Assembly (NCBI GenBank): GCA_902168205.1
Contig: CABHOK010000003.1
Location: 1,612,001 to 1,676,000 of the forward strand
Direction of reading: 5' to 3'
Source: an uncultured Chitinophaga sp.
GTDB lineage: Bacteria; Bacteroidota; Bacteroidia; Cytophagales; Cyclobacteriaceae
Length of the DNA stretch: 64,000 bases
A program made the position numbers and the translations under genes. Position 1 is the stretch's first letter. Each line of letters starts with the position of its first letter. Shown one piece after another: positions 1 through 6,053 of this stretch. The notes below the pieces were generated by a model. It was given only the letters and a program-made list of their open reading frames with translations, did no database searches and was not told the origin of the DNA.

Positions 1-346
1 TCGCGTAGCCCTGGCGCATGTCATTGATAATGCGATCCAGTTCAGTGATGACGGAAAAAAAAAGAAGTTTATTGAAGTACTCGGGAACGTAAATTTTACA
101 AGCTGTTCGGTGAACGTGATTGATAACGGTATAGGAATGGAACGCGTAACAGAATCAAAAGTATTTGATCTCTTTTACCGCGGAACAGAAAAGTCGAAAG
201 GTTTGGGTATAGGACTTCACGTGGTGCGCGAAGTGCTGGAGCAGATGGGCGGAAGTGTATCGGTACATTCGGTATATAAAGCCGGGTCCAAATTTTTTCT
301 GTGGCTACCGAATAAAACTGTGCGCGATGCGAACGGTGCTAACTAG
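1..346 (+). CDS. Sensor histidine kinase, C-terminal ATPase end (5' end outside window)
   Basis: Only the last 114 or so residues of a histidine kinase are present; the frame is open from base 2 at the window edge, so the gene starts outside. Visible are the HATPase N box (HVIDNAIQFS), the G1 box (DNGIGM), an F-box-like segment (FDLFYRGTE) and the G2 box (GLGIGLHVV). This domain binds ATP and phosphorylates the kinase histidine. The sensor part and the partner regulator cannot be seen. An internal ATG at base 110 is unlikely to be the true start because it would remove the N box. Confidence 0.9.
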   Translation, partial: RVALAHVIDNAIQFSDDGKKKKFIEVLGNVNFTSCSVNVIDNGIGMERVTESKVFDLFYRGTEKSKGLGIGLHVVREVLEQMGGSVSVHSVYKAGSKFFLWLPNKTVRDANGAN

Positions 347-766
347 AGTTTGTTTTTTTTGTTTATAGGTTGTTGTTTATAGTTTATTGTTTGAGTTGGT
401 GAGTATAGTCTAACCGCTGTCATGACTCCTGAACAGGCCTGTTATGAATCATGTGGCTTGGCGGAGGAGGTGGAGGTAGTTTCCGTTGCAGTACCTACCG
501 GGGGGATAGGAACTTGTGATGTTTACGAATCGGAAGCCTGTACTTTTAGTACGGGTATATGAGCCTCCGCCTCCGTCACTAATCTGCATGAGGATTACAG
601 GTGATGTAGCAAGAAACAGGAGCCAAACCAGAGTTGCGGGTAACACCGCTATCGGATCAAAGCGCTTTGAAAGAGGCGCTTTTTTCTTTGCTTTGCCGTT
701 ATCCGGTAATCGTATTGTACAAGTTTCCCGAGGTGAAGAATTTGGGTTTTGGTTTGTATAACAATA
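347..766. other. Intergenic region with G/C-rich inverted repeats; function unknown
   Basis: No gene is convincing here. The stretch contains GGCGGAGG near 459 and a complementary CCTCCGCC near 561, so a transcript could fold across about 100 bases. It ends in a terminator-like hairpin at 659-682. One open frame from ATG 422 to the stop at 565 encodes 47 residues with cysteines at 7, 11, 33 and 40. It could be a small peptide gene, but it has no recognisable family. The region could equally be an untranslated structured RNA. No known riboswitch core was recognised. Confidence 0.3.
659..686 (+). terminator. Rho-independent terminator-like hairpin
   Basis: AAAGCGC (659-665) pairs with GCGCTTT (676-682) across a 10-base loop and runs into a T tract. 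It would end any transcript of the 347-658 region before the arsR promoter. Confidence 0.6.
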
Positions 767-792
767 TACCGTAATATTGCGTTATTACGGTA
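767..792. promoter_or_regulatory. Palindromic ArsR-type operator upstream of arsR
   Basis: A perfect 10-bp inverted repeat, TACCGTAATA (767-776) and TATTACGGTA (783-792), with a 6-base centre, ends two bases before the arsR ATG. ArsR/SmtB repressors bind such palindromes over their own promoter, so autorepression relieved by arsenite is the natural reading. The same arm recurs once at 1141. Confidence 0.75.
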
Positions 793-794
793 CT

Positions 795-1124
795 ATGGGA
801 ATTACGAAATCAGAACTGTTTAAGAAACGACAAAACAGAATTGCTCATCTGGCGAAAGCATTTGATCACCCTGCGCGAGTCGCTATTATTGAGCATTTAC
901 TAAGTAATCAGACTTGTATCTGCAACGACCTTGTTGATGTATTGCCCTTGTCTCAATCAACCATCAATCAGCATTTGAAAGAACTCAAGAGCATCGGCAT
1001 CATTAAAGGAGAGATTGAAGGTCCAAAAGTCAATTACTGCATTGACGAAAAAGTTTGGGAGGAAGCCAAAGATATATTTATCAATATGTTCTCTCAATTT
1101 GTTTCGAAGAAGAACTGCTGTTAA
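795..1124 (+). CDS. arsR: ArsR-family metalloregulatory repressor
   Basis: A 109-residue winged-helix repressor of the ArsR/SmtB family. It should bind the operator that abuts its start and leave DNA when arsenite or antimonite binds cysteine thiols. The alpha-3 metal site is visible as CIC followed by NDLVDVLPLSQSTINQHLKEL, the recognition helix region (shown here only as its key residues C-x-C, then QSTINQHL). A CC pair forms the extreme C-terminus and may add thiol ligands. I chose ATG 795 over the upstream TTG at 777, which lies inside the operator palindrome. It is the first gene of an arsR-arsC-acr3-arsO run on one strand, which strongly supports an arsenic role. Confidence 0.9.
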   Translation: MGITKSELFKKRQNRIAHLAKAFDHPARVAIIEHLLSNQTCICNDLVDVLPLSQSTINQHLKELKSIGIIKGEIEGPKVNYCIDEKVWEEAKDIFINMFSQFVSKKNCC

Positions 1125-1140
1125 AAAATTTGCCCAATCG

Positions 1141-1155
1141 TACCGTAATATTACA
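1141..1155. promoter_or_regulatory. Second ArsR half-site/operator before arsC
   Basis: TACCGTAATA, identical to one arm of the arsR operator, recurs in the arsR-arsC gap, and GTAATATTAC inside it is itself palindromic. This suggests a second repressor site or an internal promoter controlling the downstream three genes. Confidence 0.5.
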
Positions 1156-1189
1156 ATGCTACACTGCCACCTAACGATAGGATTATACT

Positions 1190-1828
1190 ATGTCAACACA
1201 CAACATTACCCTGTTTCCTTCTTTACAGCTTACGGTTACACAACTGGCGAAAGAATTTAATGAGATTCCTGCCGAACGTAAACCGGTACTGAACGAGCTA
1301 ACGCAATTCATTCAGAAGGGCATTGATAAAAAGCACCCGGTATATCTGAATTTCATTTGTACGCATAACTCCCGCAGAAGTCATCTTTCACAGATATGGG
1401 CTCAGACCGCTGCATATTATTTTGGTATTCCGGATTTATTCTGCTTTTCCGGTGGAACAGAAGCAACCGCATTTAATCCGAGAGCAGTTAAGGCTATGCG
1501 GGAAGCAGGTTTTGATATCGCCCAATCAACGGAAGGCGATAACCCTGTATATGAAGTAAAATACTCACCGGCTATACCGGGTATAAAAGCATTCTCGAAG
1601 AAGTACGATGATCCGTTCAATCACAATAAAGATTTTGCTGCCGTGATGACGTGTTCACACGCCGATGAAAACTGTCCTATAGTACATGGTGCCGTAAAAA
1701 GAATTCCGCTTCGTTACGATGACCCCAAAAATTTTGATGATACACCACTGGAAGCAGCCAAGTATACGGAGCGCGTTCATCAAATTGGCAGAGAAATATT
1801 GTTTGCCTTTTCGCAGGTAAAAGTATAG
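1190..1828 (+). CDS. arsC: Arsenate reductase of the low-molecular-weight phosphatase fold
   Basis: A 212-residue cytosolic protein with the CX5R catalytic loop of low-molecular-weight tyrosine phosphatases: C57-THNSR-R63, followed by SHLSQIWA. In ars operons this fold reduces arsenate to arsenite, using further cysteines and thioredoxin or a similar donor; C154-region cysteines ([10 protein letters not shown]) fit the role of resolving thiols. The protein is longer than the roughly 130-residue classical ArsC and carries about 50 extra N-terminal residues, as in many Bacteroidota homologues annotated simply as protein-tyrosine-phosphatase. It lies 10 bases before the arsenite pump, so product and exporter are probably co-translated. 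Reductase activity is inferred from context and family. Confidence 0.82.
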   Translation: MSTHNITLFPSLQLTVTQLAKEFNEIPAERKPVLNELTQFIQKGIDKKHPVYLNFICTHNSRRSHLSQIWAQTAAYYFGIPDLFCFSGGTEATAFNPRAVKAMREAGFDIAQSTEGDNPVYEVKYSPAIPGIKAFSKKYDDPFNHNKDFAAVMTCSHADENCPIVHGAVKRIPLRYDDPKNFDDTPLEAAKYTERVHQIGREILFAFSQVKV

Positions 1829-1838
1829 CAGCGCAGAT

Positions 1839-2885
1839 ATGAATAATACGAAGCAACTCAGTTTCCTGGATCGATACCTTACACTCTGGATTTTTCTCGC
1901 AATGATCCTGGGCGTTACTATGGGAAATATTTTTCCGATGGAAGCGTTCATGTCAAACTTCCAGGCGGGCACTACAAATATACTACTGGCAACCGGGCTT
2001 ATCGTGATGATGTATCCGCCTTTGGCAAAAGTCAGGTACGAGCACTTGGGAAAAGTATTTAAGAATGTAAAAGTTATCAGCTTGTCGCTTATCCTCAATT
2101 GGATCATCGGTCCGGTAGTAATGTTTGTACTGGCTGTTATTTTTCTGCGCGACAAACCAGAGTATATGACGGGGCTGATCCTGATAGGACTTGCACGGTG
2201 CATTGCCATGGTATTGGTATGGAATGATCTGGCCAAAGGAGATAAAGAATATGCTGCAGGGCTTGTTGCGTTGAACAGTGTTTTTCAAGTGCTTTTTTAT
2301 AGTTTGTTCGTCTGGCTGTTTATCACAAAACTTCCAGCGTACTTTGGTATAGCAGGCTATGAGATAAACGTGAGCATGGCTGACGTTGCAAAAAGTGTTC
2401 TGTTATATTTAGGTGTGCCTTTCGCTGCGGGTTTTCTCTCGCGTTTCTTTTTTGTAAAGACAAAAGGAGAGACCTGGTATAGAGATCATGTTATTCCAAA
2501 GATCAGTCCGCTTACGCTGATTGCTTTACTTTTTACCATCGTGATCATGTTCAGTTTCAAGGGTAAGCTGATCATGGAAATTCCACTGGATGTAGTGCGT
2601 ATAGCAATTCCACTCGTTATATATTTTATTGTCATCTTTATTTTGAGCTTCATACTTTCCAGGCAACTGGGTGCTAACTACGAAGAGAATGCTTCAGTAT
2701 CATTTACGGCAACCGGCAATAATTTTGAGTTGGCTATAGCGGTGGCAGTAGGAGTATTTGGAATTAATTCTGGGCAGGCTTTTGCGGGTGTTATAGGTCC
2801 GCTTATTGAAGTGCCTGCGTTGATCTTGCTGGTAAATCTTGCCTTTTGGTTTAAGAAGAAACTATATCCGGTTAAAGCTGTTTAA
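1839..2885 (+). CDS. acr3: ACR3-family arsenite efflux transporter
   Basis: A 348-residue inner-membrane protein with about ten hydrophobic segments, from residue 12 to residue 340. It carries the ACR3 signature [16 protein letters not shown], whose cysteine in the fourth helix is needed for arsenite transport in characterised members, and the later segment [13 protein letters not shown] typical of the bile-acid/ACR3 superfamily. It expels arsenite using the proton-motive force. The gene begins 10 bases after arsC and ends 3 bases before the next gene, so it is inside one operon under ArsR control. Confidence 0.93.
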   Translation: MNNTKQLSFLDRYLTLWIFLAMILGVTMGNIFPMEAFMSNFQAGTTNILLATGLIVMMYPPLAKVRYEHLGKVFKNVKVISLSLILNWIIGPVVMFVLAVIFLRDKPEYMTGLILIGLARCIAMVLVWNDLAKGDKEYAAGLVALNSVFQVLFYSLFVWLFITKLPAYFGIAGYEINVSMADVAKSVLLYLGVPFAAGFLSRFFFVKTKGETWYRDHVIPKISPLTLIALLFTIVIMFSFKGKLIMEIPLDVVRIAIPLVIYFIVIFILSFILSRQLGANYEENASVSFTATGNNFELAIAVAVGVFGINSGQAFAGVIGPLIEVPALILLVNLAFWFKKKLYPVKAV

Positions 2886-2888
2886 CGT

Positions 2889-3965
2889 ATGGAGAACAGG
2901 TTCGATGTAATTGTTATTGGAGGCGGACAGAGTGGTCTTGCGCTTGGATACTATCTGAGACGATCCGGCCTGTCCTATATTATTCTTGACAACCAGGAAG
3001 AGCCTGGAGGTGCGTGGTTACACACCTGGAAATCGCTTCGTTTATTTTCTCCTGCGCAATGGAGTTCTCTTCCCGGCATGATCATGACCGGAGGAACGGA
3101 TTATTATCCGACAAGAGATGTGGCCATTGAATACCTGAAGTCGTACGAGACTAAATATAATCTTTCCATACGCAGACCGGTTCAGGTGACGCGGGTATAT
3201 AAACGCGAAGGGGAGTTCCAATTGGAAACGTCTGATGGATTATATTTTTCAAAAACAGTAGTAAGTTCAACCGGTTCATTTTCGAATCCCTATATACCTT
3301 CCTTCGAGGGTATAAATGTATTTAAAGGACAGGTGTTGCATTCAGGCGAGTATCAAACACCGGATATATTTACCGGCAAGCGCGTAGCCATTGTCGGAGA
3401 AGGAAATTCGGGTGCGCAGATACTGGCCGAAATTTCGAAAGTGACCGGCACACTGTGGATCACACAAAAGGAGCCGCGTTTTCTGCCGGACCACATCGAT
3501 GGACGTTTCCTGTTTGATGCGGCTACACAAATGTACGAAGCGCAAAAGGCAGGCAAGCGTTACAGACTGCCATCGCTTGGCGATATTGTTATGGTTGACG
3601 CTGTAAAGGAAGCACGCAGTAATAAAGTATATAACAGCAGTGTCAGACCCTTTCAATATTTTACAGAAGACTCGCTGGTGTGGTCAGATGGTCACGAAGA
3701 AAAAATAGATGTTGTTATTTTTTGCACCGGATTCAAAGCATCACTCAATCACCTGGACGCGCTGGGAGTGATTAACGAAGAAGGAAAAATTGATACGGAT
3801 GGTACAAGGGCAATACACATTCCCGGCCTTTGGCTTGTGGGGTATGGAAATTGGACAGGCTTTGCTTCCGCAACATTGATCGGTGTTGGTCGTTCTGCAA
3901 AGACAACGGTAGAGCAGCTCAGTACCTATATTACCAAACAGAAAGAATCACTTTCCTTGAAATAA
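2889..3965 (+). CDS. arsO: ArsO-like FAD/NAD(P)-dependent monooxygenase
   Basis: A 358-residue cytosolic flavoprotein. An N-terminal dinucleotide-binding motif, VIVIGGGQSGLALGYYLRR, binds FAD, and a second one near residue 165 (VAIVGEGNSGAQILAE) should bind NADPH; the arrangement is that of group B flavin monooxygenases and the ArsO family. FxGxH-type fingerprints of classical Baeyer-Villiger enzymes are only weakly matched. ArsO homologues are regular members of bacterial ars operons, but their substrate is not well established. The gene starts 3 bases after acr3, so it is translated from the same message. The product could act on an organic or trivalent arsenical; that is inference. Confidence 0.8.
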   Translation: MENRFDVIVIGGGQSGLALGYYLRRSGLSYIILDNQEEPGGAWLHTWKSLRLFSPAQWSSLPGMIMTGGTDYYPTRDVAIEYLKSYETKYNLSIRRPVQVTRVYKREGEFQLETSDGLYFSKTVVSSTGSFSNPYIPSFEGINVFKGQVLHSGEYQTPDIFTGKRVAIVGEGNSGAQILAEISKVTGTLWITQKEPRFLPDHIDGRFLFDAATQMYEAQKAGKRYRLPSLGDIVMVDAVKEARSNKVYNSSVRPFQYFTEDSLVWSDGHEEKIDVVIFCTGFKASLNHLDALGVINEEGKIDTDGTRAIHIPGLWLVGYGNWTGFASATLIGVGRSAKTTVEQLSTYITKQKESLSLK

Positions 3966-4000
3966 CAAGCGGCCGGAAAGCTTGCGTCTTTTTTGAAAGT
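3966..4000 (+). terminator. Weak terminator-like hairpin after the ars operon
   Basis: CAAGC (3966-3970) pairs with GCTTG (3980-3984), followed after two bases by a T-rich run. The stem is only 5 bp, and its right side overlaps the first GCGTCTT element of the sigZ promoter pair, so it may be incidental. Confidence 0.35.
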
Positions 4001-4010
4001 ATTGCGTCTT
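3982..4010 (+). promoter_or_regulatory. GCGTCTT direct-repeat pair upstream of sigZ
   Basis: TTGCGTCTT occurs at 3982-3990 and 4002-4010, exactly 20 bp apart, the first copy running into a T tract. The second copy ends 21 bases before the chosen sigZ start. The same arrangement precedes the small peptide gene and the PAP2 gene. CGTC is a common core of ECF sigma -10 elements, so autoregulation by SigZ is proposed; a dimeric regulator binding two helical turns apart would also fit. Confidence 0.6.
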
Positions 4011-4031
4011 AGTCAGGTAAAAGTATATCAA

Positions 4032-4574
4032 ATGATTATGGAATCGACAGTAGCACAAGGAAGCTTTTTTGAAAATGAACTGAAAGGTTTTGTTTTTAAA
4101 CGGGTGAAAGACAAAGCGCTTACGGAAGACATTGTTCACGATGTTTTTATACGGGTGCAGGATAAGATTGGACAACTACAAGAACCGGAAAAAGCCACCG
4201 GGTGGATATACCAGATTACCCGGAACATGATCATCGATCACTACCGAAAACAATCAAAATATATAGATGCTTCTGAGGTTAACAGTCATGATGAAGTTTT
4301 GAATTTTAATGAATGCGTTGAAAACACGCTCCGGAAACTGCTGTTAACGCTTCCACTGAAGTACAGAGAAGCGCTTCAAATGGCAGAGCTTGAAGAACTG
4401 TCGCAAATAGAAATGGCTAAACGTCTTGGTGTTTCATACTCGGGTGTTAAGTCGCGCGTGCAACGTGCCCGGCAAATGTTAAAAGAAAAGTTGCATGAAT
4501 CGTTGATCATCAAAACCGATGCGTATGGAAATATAGTGGTTTGCGTAGACCGTGATCCGAGTTGTTGCAAATAA
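4032..4574 (+). CDS. sigZ: ECF-type RNA polymerase sigma factor, SigZ-like
   Basis: A 180-residue sigma-70 family protein with region 2 (about residues 10-85, including IVHDVFIRVQDKI and GWIYQITRNMIIDHYRK) and region 4 (about 105-160, LPLKYREALQMAELE and the helix-turn-helix SQIEMAKRLGVSYSGVKSR). The tail YGNIVVCVDRDPSCCK ends in a cysteine pair, as I recall for SigZ-type factors, and may sense thiols or metals. ATG 4032 is preferred to TTG 3993 because the latter sits among the GCGTCTT repeats; ATG 4038 is an alternative. No anti-sigma gene is next to it. It lies directly after the ars operon and is flanked by three matching promoter-like pairs. Confidence 0.78.
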   Translation: MIMESTVAQGSFFENELKGFVFKRVKDKALTEDIVHDVFIRVQDKIGQLQEPEKATGWIYQITRNMIIDHYRKQSKYIDASEVNSHDEVLNFNECVENTLRKLLLTLPLKYREALQMAELEELSQIEMAKRLGVSYSGVKSRVQRARQMLKEKLHESLIIKTDAYGNIVVCVDRDPSCCK

Positions 4575-4624
4575 AAGTTGACATAATTAAAGCATATCTC
4601 ATATATAGTATAATAGTATAAATG

Positions 4625-4648
4625 AAAGGCGGGACTGTTCCCGCCTTT
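4625..4648. terminator. Bidirectional terminator between sigZ and the Cys-rich peptide gene
   Basis: AAAGGCGGGA (4625-4634) and TCCCGCCTTT (4639-4648) form a perfect 10-bp stem with a 4-base loop. T tracts lie on both strands, so it can end sigZ transcription and the opposing small gene. Confidence 0.9.
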
Positions 4649-4655
4649 TCTTGTT

Positions 4656-4718
4656 TTAGCAGCAACCACTGCCACCGCAACATCCACCACCTTCGATGGA
4701 AATAATCAGATCTTCCAT
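4656..4718 (-). CDS. 20-residue glycine/cysteine-rich peptide
   Basis: A very short but well-framed gene encodes MEDLIISIEGGGCCGGSGCC. It is supported by its position: a promoter-like GCGTCTT pair lies 53 bases upstream in the correct orientation and a strong bidirectional terminator lies 7 bases after its stop. The N-terminal half is acidic and hydrophobic; the C-terminal half is only Gly, Ser and four cysteines in two CC pairs. It could be a small thiol peptide that binds arsenite or another soft metal, or the precursor of a modified peptide, with EGG resembling a double-glycine cleavage site. No maturation enzyme is visible in the window. No family is recognised. Confidence 0.6.
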   Translation of the reverse strand: MEDLIISIEGGGCCGGSGCC

Positions 4719-4770
4719 AGTAAATAACTTTTATGTGAATATTTAGTAATTGAACATTTTGTTCGGATAG

Positions 4771-4799
4771 AAGACGCATGCTCCTGAAAAAAGACGCAA
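4771..4799 (-). promoter_or_regulatory. GCGTCTT direct-repeat pair facing the Cys-rich peptide gene
   Basis: On the minus strand TTGCGTCTT (4799-4791) runs into a T tract and a second TGCGTCTT (4778-4771) follows exactly 20 bp later, repeating the layout found before sigZ. It points toward the small peptide gene starting at 4718. Confidence 0.6.
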
Positions 4800-4817
4800 C
4801 CCGCATCAAGAAAAATA

Positions 4818-4846
4818 ACGCGTCTTTTTAGTCTGCATCACGTCTC
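4818..4846 (+). promoter_or_regulatory. GCGTCTT-like pair upstream of the PAP2 gene
   Basis: GCGTCTTTTT at 4820 is followed by ACGTCTC at 4840, again 20 bp apart, and the second copy ends 19 bases before the ATG at 4866. The second copy differs at its first and last bases. Confidence 0.55.
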
Positions 4847-4865
4847 AGGGAAAAATTTATTTCAC

Positions 4866-5756
4866 ATGAAAAAGTATTATGCCTTTCTGTTTCTTGTATT
4901 ACTCCGCTTCAGTAATTCCAATGGCCAGAGCAAATTCAATCTTGCCTCTGTTAGCGATCACTACAAGGCGTTGCAATCCATAAGTAATATGCCGAACCAA
5001 CAGCGCGCATGGATGGATACTATAAAATATCCACCGGCAGAATATGGAACTTCTATAGTATATCTGATAGTGAAGCCGTATTACTTGTCCGATGCGCAGG
5101 TAAAAGAATTAAGCGAGAGCGTGAAGTTTCCGGCAAACAGTTCTGACCAGGTTCGAAAGGAGTTAGACTATCTTTTGGAACTTCAGAACAAGCGAACACC
5201 TGAGCAGATAAAGCGAGTTGAATTTCTGGGAGATATTGGTTACTGGCCTTCGGTAAATATGGTACCATCACATACTTCTTATGCACATAATCTGCAGGAC
5301 CTGTTCTTTGAGGGAAGAGAATTGCTGGGAGATAATGTTAATTCGAAAAACTTTCCGAAGATCTCAAAGTTGCTTCAGGGTGTTATGCAGGATATGCGCA
5401 TCATGGAATTTACCATCAAGTATAAATTGCTGAGGCCGCGTCCGTATCATCTCGAGCCGATGTTAAAGCCGCTGACAAAAATTAACTCGCCATCGTTTGC
5501 CAGCGGCCATACACTTTGGGCGTTTATTCAGGCCTATACGTGGAGTGAGATTGTGCCCGAAAAGCAACCACAGTTCATCGCCCTGGCTGAAGAGATCAGA
5601 CGATCAAGAGAGATTATGGGGATACACTATCCAAGCGACAACGAAGCGTCACGGCAGGTAGCCTATAAAATGCTTCAATACTATTTTCAGAATGCTGCTT
5701 TTAATAAAGATTTGAGAGAAGCGATTCTTGAATGGAAAAAGCAATCAGGTGAGTAG
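4866..5756 (+). CDS. Secreted PAP2-superfamily phosphatase (class A acid phosphatase-like)
   Basis: A 296-residue protein with an N-terminal signal peptide (hydrophobic residues 4-15, cleavage near SNSNGQ), so it acts in the periplasm or outside. The three PAP2 motifs are present: KYKLLRPRP (KX6RP), PSFASGH with H215, and SREIMGIHYPSD with H254 and D258 (SRX5HX3D). This superfamily includes non-specific acid phosphatases, lipid phosphatases and vanadium haloperoxidases; the soluble form without membrane helices fits class A acid phosphatases. Vanadate, arsenate and phosphate all bind such pockets in known members. Its upstream region carries the motif pair shared with sigZ, which suggests joint regulation. 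The substrate is unknown. Confidence 0.85.
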   Translation: MKKYYAFLFLVLLRFSNSNGQSKFNLASVSDHYKALQSISNMPNQQRAWMDTIKYPPAEYGTSIVYLIVKPYYLSDAQVKELSESVKFPANSSDQVRKELDYLLELQNKRTPEQIKRVEFLGDIGYWPSVNMVPSHTSYAHNLQDLFFEGRELLGDNVNSKNFPKISKLLQGVMQDMRIMEFTIKYKLLRPRPYHLEPMLKPLTKINSPSFASGHTLWAFIQAYTWSEIVPEKQPQFIALAEEIRRSREIMGIHYPSDNEASRQVAYKMLQYYFQNAAFNKDLREAILEWKKQSGE

Positions 5757-5795
5757 CTTCCCTACATAAAACGTCCATTAACGATTTCAAAATTC

Positions 5796-5882
5796 CTTGC
5801 ACAAAGGCCACAAAAAAGATACGAAGTTTCACAAAGTATATATTTCCCTGTCCGTTGTGTCTCCTCGTGGCCTTTGTGTTTC
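5796..5882. repeat. Intergenic CTTTGTG-type repeat with inverted ends
   Basis: CACAAAGGCCAC near 5799 is the reverse complement of GTGGCCTTTGTG near 5868, and the space between holds further pieces such as TTTCACAAAG. Related words recur at 9620-9662 and 21771-21845, always in intergenic DNA. Confidence 0.6.
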
Positions 5883-6053
5883 CGTATTTTATTTCCTGAT
5901 AACGATATAACCGATAAAGAACAATAGATAATAATAAGTGTTTAAACTCGAACCTCTACACTATATTTTATAACCTGCACGCAACATTCTTTTCACATTT
6001 TAAAAGTAGTTTAGCAACCGGACTGTAATTTTTCCGAACTAAACCCTATATAC

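Noticed and set aside
347-690. Riboswitch (cobalamin, TPP, c-di-GMP, SAM)
   Set aside because: None of the conserved core words of these classes could be found.
516-761. 81-residue plus-strand open frame before arsR
   Set aside because: It crosses a terminator hairpin and its sequence has no protein-family character; the opposite-strand frame at 449-646 is also a by-product of the repeat composition.
1655-2236. 193-residue minus-strand frame across arsC and acr3
   Set aside because: Antisense to two strongly supported genes of the ars operon.
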